Below are positions 1-6,447 of a DNA stretch of 6,447 nt, in pieces. This DNA is from an uncultured Cellvibrio sp. (GTDB lineage: Bacteria > Pseudomonadota > Gammaproteobacteria > Pseudomonadales > Cellvibrionaceae). The position numbers were made by a program, and so were the translations under genes. The stretch lies in NCBI GenBank assembly GCA_946886255.1, contig CAMPIG010000284.1, positions 1-6,447 of the forward strand, given 5' to 3'. Position 1 is the first letter of the stretch; every line of letters begins with the position of its first letter. The notes beneath the pieces are model-generated. The model was not told where the DNA came from. It worked only from the letters and a program-made list of their open reading frames with translations, and did no database searches.

Positions 1-21
1 ACTATCAGGCAAAGTCTCGTT

Positions 22-1098
22 ATGCGTCAGTTAAATGTCGATCTGGGTGATCGAAGTTACCCTATCTATATCGGTGAAAAGCTTTTAGCGAATAAGCAAT
101 TCCTTGCTCCGCATATTCGCGGGCGTCAAATATGTATTGTGACCAACGAAACCATTGCGCCGTTGTATTTATCATCATTGAAAGACATGTTAACGGACTA
201 TCAAATAGATATTGTTGTGCTTCCTGATGGCGAGGCCCATAAAAACCTGGACACCCTGAACCTGATTTTCGATGGATTATTACGTGCTCGCCATAATCGC
301 ACAACGACATTGATTGCTTTGGGGGGAGGTGTTGTGGGTGACATGACTGGCTTCGCTGCGGCTTGTTATCAGCGCGGTGTGGATTTTATTCAGGTACCCA
401 CAACTCTGCTATCAATGGTGGATTCCTCGGTGGGTGGTAAAACGGGTGTTAATCACGCACTGGGTAAAAATATGATCGGAGCATTTTACCAGCCCCGTTG
501 CGTCATCGCGGACACTGCATTGTTGGAAACGTTGCCGTCCCGTGAATTATCCGCAGGCATTGCGGAAGTTGTTAAATATGGATTGATAGCCGATTACCCT
601 TTCTTCGAATGGTTTGAAGCCAATATGCCGGCATTGATGGCGCGCGATAAACGTGCCCTTGCTTATGCTGTCGAACGCTCTTGTCAGATTAAAGCGGACG
701 TTGTGACACAAGATGAACACGAAGGCGGCATTCGGGCCATCCTTAACTTGGGGCATACTTTCGGGCACGCTATAGAGACAGCCCAGGGCTATGGTAACTG
801 GTTGCATGGTGAAGCGGTGGCAGTTGGTATGGTAATGGCCGCTGATTTGTCTTGGCGTCGCGGCGCTATCAGTCAAGCTGATTTGGATCGCACAATAGCA
901 TTATTGCAGCAGGCCAAGCTGCCTGTTAAAGCACCGTCTGATATGGCCGACGAAACATTTCTGACCCTAATGGGTGTCGATAAAAAAGTACTCGATGGCC
1001 GCTTGCGTCTGGTGCTGCTGGAATCTATGGGCAAAGCCATAATTACGAGCGATATCGATGCTGAGCTGCTGGCTCAGACATTTGCAGCTTGCCGCTAA
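22..1098 (+). CDS. aroB: 3-dehydroquinate synthase (AroB)
   Basis: This is a complete 358-residue gene, the usual length for bacterial AroB. The enzyme converts DAHP to 3-dehydroquinate, the second step of the shikimate pathway, in the cytoplasm with NAD and a divalent metal. Visible motifs are the glycine-rich nucleotide-binding stretch GGGVVGD (residues 101-107), the [20 protein letters not shown] block that follows, IAEVVKYG with Glu182 and Lys185, LNLGHTFGH with His245, and LHGEA with His262. Glu182, His245 and His262 correspond to the three metal ligands known in the family, so the active site appears intact. The ATG at 22 gives the expected N-terminus. Only a weak Shine-Dalgarno (AGG at 7-9, 12 bases away) precedes it, which suggests translational coupling to an upstream gene, by synteny aroK, lying outside the window. 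The damX-like gene follows after 48 bases and is probably co-transcribed. Confidence 0.97.
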   Translation: MRQLNVDLGDRSYPIYIGEKLLANKQFLAPHIRGRQICIVTNETIAPLYLSSLKDMLTDYQIDIVVLPDGEAHKNLDTLNLIFDGLLRARHNRTTTLIALGGGVVGDMTGFAAACYQRGVDFIQVPTTLLSMVDSSVGGKTGVNHALGKNMIGAFYQPRCVIADTALLETLPSRELSAGIAEVVKYGLIADYPFFEWFEANMPALMARDKRALAYAVERSCQIKADVVTQDEHEGGIRAILNLGHTFGHAIETAQGYGNWLHGEAVAVGMVMAADLSWRRGAISQADLDRTIALLQQAKLPVKAPSDMADETFLTLMGVDKKVLDGRLRLVLLESMGKAIITSDIDAELLAQTFAACR

Positions 1099-1136
1099 GC
1101 CGGATCAATTCTTAATTACTGTCGTTGATTGTTTGT

Positions 1137-1143
1137 GGAGGTG
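1137..1143 (+). promoter_or_regulatory. Ribosome binding site deciding the damX start
   Basis: GGAGGTG is a near-ideal Shine-Dalgarno. The GGAGG core ends five bases before the ATG at 1147. It lies inside the extended reading frame that begins with TTG at 1129, so the true start should be 1147 and the six extra codons are not translated. Confidence 0.8.
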
Positions 1144-1146
1144 TGT

Positions 1147-2712
1147 ATGGTTCCAGAATCCCCGATCAATGCTGATCCGGATGGTCGTATCGGCGGACGT
1201 CCGTCGGCTGGTAAGGATGGAACAGAGAATGAGCATCTCGCCGATTACCGGCAGCGCTATGGTCTGGCCTTGGATCCTTTTGCTGATGACCCGGATTTTC
1301 CATTGTTTACCGGCGCCCAGCGACGTGAGTTGCTGGATCAGTTACTCCACCTTTGCCAATTTGGTAAGAGTTTACTGGTTGTCTTGGGTGACCAGGGTGT
1401 GGGTAAAACCCGCTTGGCTCATGCGTTGCTGGATTCTATGGCAGAATCGGATGAGCTCTGTCTGATCACGGCGCAGTCTAAACAGGGGCTGGATCAGGTT
1501 TTGATTCAGATTGCTCATGCATTTTCTTTGCGCCGGGAAGGCGTTGAGACTGCTGGACAACTACTTGCAGCGTTACGAAGTTTCAGCCAACCCATTATGG
1601 GTGGTGGTGATATTGCTTTGGTAGTGATTGACGATGCTCACCACCTCGACGACCAGGCGCTCGCTGCGCTGCTCAGTCTTCTGCAAGGGCGCGATGAAGA
1701 TAACCGTCGCCTGCATATCGCCTTTTTTGCTGAGCCCACATTAATCCATCGTCTCGATGAGCTGGATATGCAAGATGTCATGATCAATGACTTCCCGCTT
1801 ACGCCTTTCACCCTGCACGAAACAGTTGATTACCTGAATTTCCGTATGGAAATGGCAGATTATCTGGGTCCAGAGATATTTAGTGAGTCTTTAGTGGAGC
1901 CTTGGTGGCGAGAAGCTCAGGGGCAATTACCCATAATTCATGAATATGCACGGGACTGCCTGCTTGACTCGGTTATCCCGCAGGAAAGTGCGAGCAAAAA
2001 ATCATTCCCGATGCTCCATATTGTTGCGGCTGCTGCTCTGGGCGCAATATTTTTGATGACGTTTTTCTACAGCAGTGATGAGGAGGAGCCGGCAGGAGAT
2101 CAAATATTCTCCCAGCCTTTGCCGATAAACCCTGTGAAGCCTGCCATGAGTTCATTCTCAGCAGGATCAGCGTCCTCTTCAGCCAGTGTCGAGTCTATAA
2201 CGAATGTGCCTGTTCAACCGGTGGATAACCTATCCCTGCCAGAAAGTTTACCGGTACAAACTGGAGAGAGGCTCGATCCCCTGAGGCCCGAACAGCTTCC
2301 GCCTGCTGAGCAGTCAGTTGCATCGGCAAGTGCTGAGCCAATTGCTTCCCAGCAATCTACTGCATCCAGTGCAGCAAAACCCGAAAGTATCGCTCAGCCC
2401 AAGACTGTTAATTTTTCAGAAGACGAGCAAATCCTTCTCTCCTGGCGCGCTTCGGAATTTACTTTGCAGCTATTGGGTGTAAGTACTGAAAAAGCTGCGC
2501 GTGATTACATAGCGGCTCAGCCCAATCGGGCCGATTTGTTGATGTTCAAAACCCTGCGACAAAATAAAGACTGGTTTGTCGTCGTGGCAGGACGTTATCC
2601 AACAGCTGCTGCCGCTCGCCAAGCTGTTGCAGACTTGCCCGCAACGCAACGCAAAGCTAGGCCTTGGCCGAGGGAGTTGAGAGTAATACAGCAGGAGATA
2701 GGCGCTCGCTAG
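1147..2712 (+). CDS. damX: DamX-like AAA ATPase with SPOR domain, inner membrane
   Basis: The protein has 521 residues from the ATG at 1147. The N-terminal half resembles the ExeA/GspA-type AAA ATPases: a YGLALDPF motif, Walker A GDQGVGKT (81-88), Walker B LVVIDDAHHLD (158-168, Asp162-Asp163), and the conserved TPFTLHETVDYLNFRME segment (219-235). A single hydrophobic segment at about 288-310 is followed by a long Ser/Ala/Pro/Gln-rich linker (about 315-430) and a C-terminal SPOR domain (about 438-518, starting FTLQLLG and including WFVVVAGRYPTAAAARQAV). The inferred topology is cytoplasmic ATPase, one membrane span, periplasmic SPOR. SPOR domains bind denuded peptidoglycan at the septum, so a cell-division or septal role is expected. 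The position after aroB is the classic damX position. E. coli DamX is shorter (428 residues), with a much smaller cytoplasmic part. The function of the ATPase half is not known from the sequence. Confidence 0.88.
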   Translation: MVPESPINADPDGRIGGRPSAGKDGTENEHLADYRQRYGLALDPFADDPDFPLFTGAQRRELLDQLLHLCQFGKSLLVVLGDQGVGKTRLAHALLDSMAESDELCLITAQSKQGLDQVLIQIAHAFSLRREGVETAGQLLAALRSFSQPIMGGGDIALVVIDDAHHLDDQALAALLSLLQGRDEDNRRLHIAFFAEPTLIHRLDELDMQDVMINDFPLTPFTLHETVDYLNFRMEMADYLGPEIFSESLVEPWWREAQGQLPIIHEYARDCLLDSVIPQESASKKSFPMLHIVAAAALGAIFLMTFFYSSDEEEPAGDQIFSQPLPINPVKPAMSSFSAGSASSSASVESITNVPVQPVDNLSLPESLPVQTGERLDPLRPEQLPPAEQSVASASAEPIASQQSTASSAAKPESIAQPKTVNFSEDEQILLSWRASEFTLQLLGVSTEKAARDYIAAQPNRADLLMFKTLRQNKDWFVVVAGRYPTAAAARQAVADLPATQRKARPWPRELRVIQQEIGAR

Positions 2713-2726
2713 TCAATGTGTAGCAT

Positions 2727-2761
2727 TCCGAAGGATCTATAAATTGATCCTTCGGATCTTT
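2727..2761 (+). terminator. Hairpin terminator after damX
   Basis: CCGAAGGATC (2728-2737) pairs perfectly with GATCCTTCGG (2746-2755), and one further T-A pair at 2727/2756 makes an 11 bp stem around an 8-base loop. The stem starts 15 bases after the damX stop codon. On the + strand a short, interrupted T tract (TCTTT, 2757-2761) follows. On the - strand no T tract follows, so it is at best a weak terminator for the convergent lipoprotein gene, whose stop lies at 2770-2772. Confidence 0.75.
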
Positions 2762-2769
2762 CGTTGAAG

Positions 2770-4629
2770 TTAATTGATAAATGTTGGAGCAGTTTGGGTA
2801 TTCAATTCTTTCGGCCCCGTTATATCAAAAAACAAAAACCCTGTTGGTGCTTCAACATCGTCTGTGCCGCGCAGCCTCACGGTGAAGGATTGTGGCTGCG
2901 TAGTTGAAGGAATTGTTATTGATGAGGGGGTTGCACTTAAGTTGTCGGCCTCGGTAGTGTCAATGGTGACCTCTGTTCCGGCGGGCAATGCATTGCCATT
3001 GATATCCTCTAGGATTACGGTAATTTCGACAGTTTCACCGGCCGTTAAGGTCACCGAAGTTGGTTGGCCAACCAATCGATTTCCTTCGAGATAAGGATGC
3101 TCACTAGACATGGTAATAACGTAATCTTTTCGAATGGTTACACCAGTTTTTGTGCAAGTTCCATCCGGATTGCTTGCGCTGCGAACATCTTCTGTTCTAC
3201 ATAAAATACCGTTATAAATGCCATCACCCCTAACAGAATGTTGTTCATCATCATTGAAATCGATAATGGCTTCGCCATCGTCGCGAACGCCATTATAATT
3301 TGCGTCAAGATACGCTTCTCCTAGGTCGTCGCACGCATTGGCATTGCCGCTTGCTGTTGATGGAGGAGCGTTGAAAGCACAAGCTGGATTATCCTCATTC
3401 GCTGCAGCAAAAATATCCACATCAGCGTCATACCAGCCGTTTCCATCGTTACGTTCAAATGACTCGTTTCCCGTGGTGTGTGCAAGGACAGTGACTCTGC
3501 CGTTAGCTGGTCTTGGGTCTTGACTTCTCCAGGTAACCACACATTTGCCATTTTCTGTAACACAGCTGTCGGTGATGGCTCCGCCACTGGTGGTGAAAGC
3601 GACTGCCGTTCCGTCTGCGGGAGGATTGTTAAACGCATCGGCTAGTAAAATGGTGAACGATACTTCTTCCTCGTCATACTCCCAGCCAGCAGGATTCTTC
3701 ACTGAGGCTGAAAGAGACATGCTCTTTTGGTCCGGTACACCGGTAGAAACCCTTAAGCCTTTCGATTGGGTTGAAAGCTGTGTATCAGTATCTCGCGCAG
3801 TCACTGTAACGGGTGTGGCAATTGTACCGGCTAGTACGGAGATGGATGCGTGGCCATTTGGGCCTGTCTTTGCCATTTTTGAACCATCGGGATCTGAGTT
3901 TTCACATTTGCTATCTGCCAGCGTCAAGCCCCCTACACTGGTGTTAAGCTCAAAAGCAACGCATACGCCTTGAACAGGTGCTCCGGTGCTACCGGTAACC
4001 AGAAATTTCACTGTAGACGCTTCATTGCCTCCAGTTCCTTTAAGACTGATTAATGATGGAGATGCTTCTACAAAGCTGATGCTACCAACAGTGTCCGACT
4101 CAACGGTAATTGTATGTTGTGCTGATAAGGAATTGCCCCCAATAGTTGCGGAGGCTGTTATGCGATCTTCACCTACGCAGCCTTTGGCGGTATATAAAAC
4201 GGATGCTTCACCTGTCGTGGTGGTAACAGTTTTGGTAGCAACACCATCGACAGATAATTCGGCTGAGTTTGCGGCAACGCAGCGGGAATTGAATGTTACA
4301 GCTGCGCTCTCTGTAACAAGATCACCGGTGTTGCTAACAATGTTTACGGTTAATGTGGTTTCTCCGCCCGCAGATAAAGCACCCTCACCAATGCTTACTC
4401 CGATAGCGCCTTCCTGAAAAGTGCTGCCAGAGCCAAAACCTATTTGTTGGGCAACGGTAGTATCCGGCGTACTGCTATTGCCGCCACCAATGCTGCTTGA
4501 GCTGTTGTTTTGATTGTTGATTTGATCCAGCAGTGAATCGCCACCTCCACCGCCACCACAGGCAACGAGTGCCAGAGTCAAAATAGAGATAATAAGGGAG
4601 TTGTAAATCCCGGTCTTTTTTATGTGCAT
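2770..4629 (-). CDS. Predicted lipoprotein with Ig-like modules and an EF-hand-like loop
   Basis: This encodes 619 residues from the ATG at 4629, supported by AGGAAG five bases upstream. The N-terminus is a lipoprotein signal: basic MHIKK, a hydrophobic core, then the lipobox LVAC with Cys24 as the lipid site, followed by six glycines and an Asn/Ser/Gly-rich linker to about residue 60. The rest is Thr/Ser/Val-rich beta sequence. By eye it divides into Ig-like (invasin/Big-type) modules at about 81-178, 181-297, 300-390 and 501-610. Between the third and fourth lies an acidic segment (391-500) with DANYNGVRDDGE (442-453), an exact EF-hand-like spacing, and NDGNGWYDADVD (394-405). Ten cysteines besides Cys24 fall in close pairs (117/151, 223/242, 356/363, 417/433, 477/492), suggesting disulfides and an exported location. 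No catalytic motif or C-terminal anchor is visible. An adhesion or surface-structural role is inference only. The gene stands alone, convergent to damX and divergent from gltB. Confidence 0.88.
   Translation of the reverse strand: MHIKKTGIYNSLIISILTLALVACGGGGGGDSLLDQINNQNNSSSSIGGGNSSTPDTTVAQQIGFGSGSTFQEGAIGVSIGEGALSAGGETTLTVNIVSNTGDLVTESAAVTFNSRCVAANSAELSVDGVATKTVTTTTGEASVLYTAKGCVGEDRITASATIGGNSLSAQHTITVESDTVGSISFVEASPSLISLKGTGGNEASTVKFLVTGSTGAPVQGVCVAFELNTSVGGLTLADSKCENSDPDGSKMAKTGPNGHASISVLAGTIATPVTVTARDTDTQLSTQSKGLRVSTGVPDQKSMSLSASVKNPAGWEYDEEEVSFTILLADAFNNPPADGTAVAFTTSGGAITDSCVTENGKCVVTWRSQDPRPANGRVTVLAHTTGNESFERNDGNGWYDADVDIFAAANEDNPACAFNAPPSTASGNANACDDLGEAYLDANYNGVRDDGEAIIDFNDDEQHSVRGDGIYNGILCRTEDVRSASNPDGTCTKTGVTIRKDYVITMSSEHPYLEGNRLVGQPTSVTLTAGETVEITVILEDINGNALPAGTEVTIDTTEADNLSATPSSITIPSTTQPQSFTVRLRGTDDVEAPTGFLFFDITGPKELNTQTAPTFIN
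3271..3306 (-). other. EF-hand-like calcium-binding loop within the lipoprotein
   Basis: These codons give residues 442-453, D-A-N-Y-N-G-V-R-D-D-G-E. Oxygen-bearing residues at loop positions 1, 3, 5, 9 and 12 and glycine at position 6 match the 12-residue EF-hand loop. Calcium binding is predicted from spacing only. The flanking helices of a classical EF-hand are not evident, so it may be a dockerin-like or thrombospondin-type-3-like loop. Confidence 0.55.
4558..4629 (-). other. Lipoprotein signal peptide and lipobox
   Basis: Residues 1-24: a short basic n-region (HIKK), a hydrophobic stretch (SLIISILTLALV), and LVA before Cys24, the pattern for signal peptidase II cleavage and lipidation. 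The next residue is Gly rather than Asp, so the Lol system would be expected to send the protein to the outer membrane if the usual rule applies. Confidence 0.85.
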
Positions 4630-4634
4630 GATGT

Positions 4635-4640
4635 CTTCCT
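4635..4640 (-). promoter_or_regulatory. Ribosome binding site of the lipoprotein gene
   Basis: Read on the - strand this is AGGAAG, five bases before the ATG at 4629. It supports that start and the full signal peptide. No convincing -35/-10 pair was found on the - strand between here and about 4860. Confidence 0.75.
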
Positions 4641-4693
4641 GATTTGCCAGTATCTATTGAATAAAACCGAAAAACTCTTGGACTGCGGAGGAG

Positions 4694-4709
4694 CGAGCCG
4701 GTTGGCTCG
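4694..4709. repeat. Short inverted repeat in the 5' region of the lipoprotein gene
   Basis: CGAGCC (4694-4699) and GGCTCG (4704-4709) form a perfect 6 bp GC-rich stem with a GGTT loop on the + strand. No T tract follows on either strand, so it is not an intrinsic terminator. It could be an operator or a structure in the 5' untranslated RNA of the lipoprotein gene. Confidence 0.4.
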
Positions 4710-4821
4710 AGACGGTGAGCGTGGGCTTCGTGCAAATCCTTGATTTTCAGTTCTTTAACTTAGCCTATAAATGTGAAATGTTAAAGCGCGAGTCGGCATT
4801 TTGAGTGTGATCTAGTTGTTA

Positions 4822-4851
4822 TTGCTTATTGACGCATGATGAAACTTTAAT
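4822..4851 (+). promoter_or_regulatory. Possible sigma-70 promoter toward gltB
   Basis: TTGCTT (4822-4827) and TTTAAT (4846-4851) are separated by 18 bases. The -10 matches TATAAT at five of six positions; the -35 matches only at TTG. It would start transcription near 4858, upstream of the terminator at 4937-4961. TTGACG at 4829 is a better -35 but has no good -10 at the right distance. Confidence 0.25.
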
Positions 4852-4857
4852 CAATCT

Positions 4858-4961
4858 AACGGTGGCGGATAGCGCCCAAACAGTGAACTTGCCATTACAG
4901 CCTCCAGCGGGTAATATCCTGCGCCCATTTGTCTATAGCCCCTACCCTAAGGGGCTTTTTT
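4858..4961 (+). ncRNA. Candidate small RNA or gltB leader ending in an intrinsic terminator
   Basis: This is about 100 bases between a weak promoter candidate and a strong terminator, without a credible reading frame. Besides the terminator, GCGGG (4907-4911) can pair with CCTGC (4918-4922) around the loop TAATAT, with one G-T pair, and GGCG/CGCC near 4864-4876 can form a short stem. I do not recognise a known RNA family. The 5' end is a guess; the 3' end is set by the terminator. Confidence 0.3.
4937..4961 (+). terminator. Strong intrinsic terminator upstream of gltB
   Basis: AGCCCCT (4937-4943) pairs perfectly with AGGGGCT (4950-4956) around the 6-base loop ACCCTA, and the stem runs straight into TTTTTT (4956-4961). 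This is a textbook Rho-independent terminator for + strand transcription. No + strand protein gene lies between the damX terminator and this site, so the transcript it ends must be a leader, a small RNA or an antisense/readthrough transcript. Confidence 0.85.
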
Positions 4962-5060
4962 GTCTGGAGTGCGTTTTTTGCCCGGCAGCTATCGTGGTGC
5001 TGCCAATGTTGTGGGTGTCGCGCTCAGTAATAATGATTTGCATTGATTGAGAAACAGCCT
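4962..5060 (+). promoter_or_regulatory. Region between the terminator and gltB
   Basis: These 99 bases hold a second T run (4974-4979), a small inverted repeat (GGCAGC 4984-4989 with GCTGCC 4999-5004) and an AT-rich TAATAAT (5028-5034) that could be a -10, though no good -35 stands before it. The gltB ribosome binding site is weak: GAGA at 5049-5052, eight bases before the ATG. Whether gltB has its own promoter here cannot be decided by eye. Confidence 0.3.
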
Positions 5061-6447
5061 ATGACCACTGGCCTTTACCGGTTGGACGAATTCAAAGACA
5101 ACTGCGGCTTTGGCTTGATTGCTCACTTGAAGGGCAAGACAAGTCACCGTTTGTTGAGAACGGCTATCGAAGCATTGACCTGCATGACCCATCGCGGCGG
5201 TATCGCAGCGGATGGCAAGACGGGCGATGGCTGCGGTCTGTTGCTCCAGAAACCGGATGCTTTCCTGCGCACTGTGGCCAAAGAAGCCTGCGGTGCTGAC
5301 CTGACGCCTGTCTATGGCGTGGGCGCTGTTATGTTGAGTCGCGATGCCGCTCAGGCTGACGCCGCGCGTGCGATTCTGTCAGAAGAGCTGGTTGTCCAGG
5401 GTTTAGTGGTTGCCGGTTGGCGTGAGGTGCCGGTCGACAGCAGCTGCCTTGGGCCAATCGCGCTCAAATCTCTGCCAGTCTTCAATCATGTCTTTGTAAA
5501 CAATACAGACCTGCCTCTGGAGCAGGTGAATGCGCGTTTGTTTATGGCGCGTCGCAAGGCCGAATTACGTCTTGTTGAAGATAAGTCTTTTTATATTGCC
5601 AGCCTGAGCACCGGTATCCTTTCCTATAAAGGTTTGATGATGCCGGTGGATTTGCCGCAATTCTTTGCGGATCTGGCTGATCCACGCCTGGAAACCGCCA
5701 TTTGCGTCTTTCATCAGCGCTTCTCTACCAACACCATGCCGCAGTGGCCCTTGGCGCAGCCCTTCCGCATGTTGGCGCACAACGGTGAGATCAACACGGT
5801 TGTAGGTAACCGTAACTGGTCGGTTGCACGTACCCCTAAATTCTGTACGCCGCTGTTGCCCGAGTTGCAGAGCGTAACGCCGCTTGTGAATCGCACTGGC
5901 TCCGATTCTTCCAGCCTCGATAATATGCTGGAGATATTGACGCTGGGCGGTATGGAGCTGCATCGCGCTATCCGTATGCTGGTGCCGCCGGCCTGGCAGA
6001 ACGTGGATCATATGGACCCGGATCTGCGCGCTTTCTATGAATACAATTCCATGCACATTGAGCCGTGGGATGGTCCTGCCGGTTTGGTTATCACCGATGG
6101 CCGCTACGCCGTGTGCACGCTTGACCGGAATGGATTGCGTCCGTCCCGGTGGGTAATCACCAAAGACGACATAATTACAGTGGCATCTGAAGTTGGCGTT
6201 TACGCATATAAGCCAGAAGATGTCGTAGCCAAGGGCCGCCTCGGCCCAGGCCAGATCATGTCTATCGATACGGCGACCGGTACCTTGCATCACACCAGGG
6301 ATATCGATCAGCAGCTCAAGTCCAGCCAGCCCTACAAACAATGGCTGAAAGATCGCGCGTTGCGCGTTGAATCTACCCTGGTGGCTGACGACAAGGAAAA
6401 CGGTATCGACCGTATTCAGCTCAAGTCCTACATGAAGATGTTCCAGG
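5061..6447 (+). CDS. gltB: Glutamate synthase large subunit (GltB), 5' part
   Basis: The frame is open from the ATG at 5061 to the window end, giving 462 codons of a protein that is normally about 1480-1500 residues, so only the N-terminal third is present. GltB with GltD makes two glutamates from glutamine and 2-oxoglutarate using NADPH, the nitrogen-assimilating GOGAT reaction. The seen part is the class II glutamine amidotransferase domain. [10 protein letters not shown] contains Cys15, the expected N-terminal nucleophile after removal of a 14-residue propeptide. THRGG (43-47), [15 protein letters not shown] (from residue 52), [27 protein letters not shown] (239-246), [10 protein letters not shown] and [11 protein letters not shown] follow in the family order. 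No frameshift is visible. The start [18 protein letters not shown] resembles the pseudomonad form. gltD is expected downstream, outside the window. Confidence 0.97.
   Translation, partial: MTTGLYRLDEFKDNCGFGLIAHLKGKTSHRLLRTAIEALTCMTHRGGIAADGKTGDGCGLLLQKPDAFLRTVAKEACGADLTPVYGVGAVMLSRDAAQADAARAILSEELVVQGLVVAGWREVPVDSSCLGPIALKSLPVFNHVFVNNTDLPLEQVNARLFMARRKAELRLVEDKSFYIASLSTGILSYKGLMMPVDLPQFFADLADPRLETAICVFHQRFSTNTMPQWPLAQPFRMLAHNGEINTVVGNRNWSVARTPKFCTPLLPELQSVTPLVNRTGSDSSSLDNMLEILTLGGMELHRAIRMLVPPAWQNVDHMDPDLRAFYEYNSMHIEPWDGPAGLVITDGRYAVCTLDRNGLRPSRWVITKDDIITVASEVGVYAYKPEDVVAKGRLGPGQIMSIDTATGTLHHTRDIDQQLKSSQPYKQWLKDRALRVESTLVADDKENGIDRIQLKSYMKMFQ

Noticed and set aside
1..34. The 3' end of aroK overlapping the start of aroB
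   Set aside because: aroK is expected upstream, and two frames remain open into aroB (stops at 32-34 and 48-50), but 21 bases are too few to recognise AroK, so no feature is reported.
1129..1146. An earlier TTG start for the damX-like gene
   Set aside because: The ideal Shine-Dalgarno at 1137-1143 lies inside this extension and is correctly placed for the ATG at 1147.
3545..4417. Two open frames of about 142-143 codons on the + strand (3545-3973 and 3986-4417)
   Set aside because: Both are antisense to the lipoprotein gene, which has a signal peptide, a ribosome binding site and regular modules. The Val/Ser/Pro-rich + strand products are typical mirror products of Thr/Gly-rich coding sequence.
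4475..4735. An 86-codon - strand frame over the start of the lipoprotein gene
   Set aside because: It overlaps the signal peptide region in another frame and gives a Trp/Arg-rich product from the glycine codon run; no supporting ribosome binding site or family features.
4740..4771. A + strand promoter TTGATT / TATAAA
   Set aside because: The two boxes are separated by 20 bases, beyond the usual 16-18, and no better -35 precedes TATAAA.
4829..5050. A 73-codon frame upstream of gltB, possibly a leader peptide gene
   Set aside because: It runs through the strong terminator at 4937-4961 and has a non-ATG start with no good ribosome binding site; the product has no family features.
5565..6341. 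A 258-codon open frame on the - strand
   Set aside because: It lies wholly antisense to gltB, whose translation matches the family throughout; the frame has no recognisable domain and is a shadow of gltB codon structure.

Overview
The window looks like chromosomal DNA of a free-living gammaproteobacterium related to Pseudomonas and the Cellvibrio/Saccharophagus group. This rests on gene order (aroB, a damX-type gene carrying an ATPase domain, then gltB), on the N-terminus of GltB, which resembles the pseudomonad form, and on the moderate base composition. The genus is inferred; no search was run.

Left part (1-2760), + strand: aroB (3-dehydroquinate synthase, shikimate pathway) is complete. 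It is followed 48 bases later by a damX-like gene for an inner-membrane AAA ATPase with a periplasmic SPOR domain, expected to act at the division septum. A perfect hairpin just after damX (2727-2761) closes this unit. The dam gene that follows damX in enteric bacteria is absent here.

Middle part (2770-4629), - strand: one large gene, convergent with damX, encodes a predicted lipoprotein of 619 residues. It has a lipobox, a glycine run, four Ig-like modules by eye and an acidic segment with an EF-hand-like loop. It sits alone between two conserved housekeeping genes and is the accessory element of the window.

Intergenic part (4630-5060): this separates the divergent lipoprotein and gltB genes. 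It holds a good ribosome binding site for the lipoprotein gene, small inverted repeats and, unexpectedly, a strong intrinsic terminator on the + strand (4937-4961) with no protein gene in front of it. The terminator could end a small RNA or be part of a gltB leader (attenuator).

Right part (5061-6447), + strand: the first 462 codons of gltB (glutamate synthase large subunit), covering the glutamine amidotransferase domain and cut by the window end. The genes do not form one pathway. aroB and gltB are core metabolism, damX is cell envelope/division, and the lipoprotein is a surface or periplasmic accessory protein. No mobile element, CRISPR array, tRNA or rRNA was seen.
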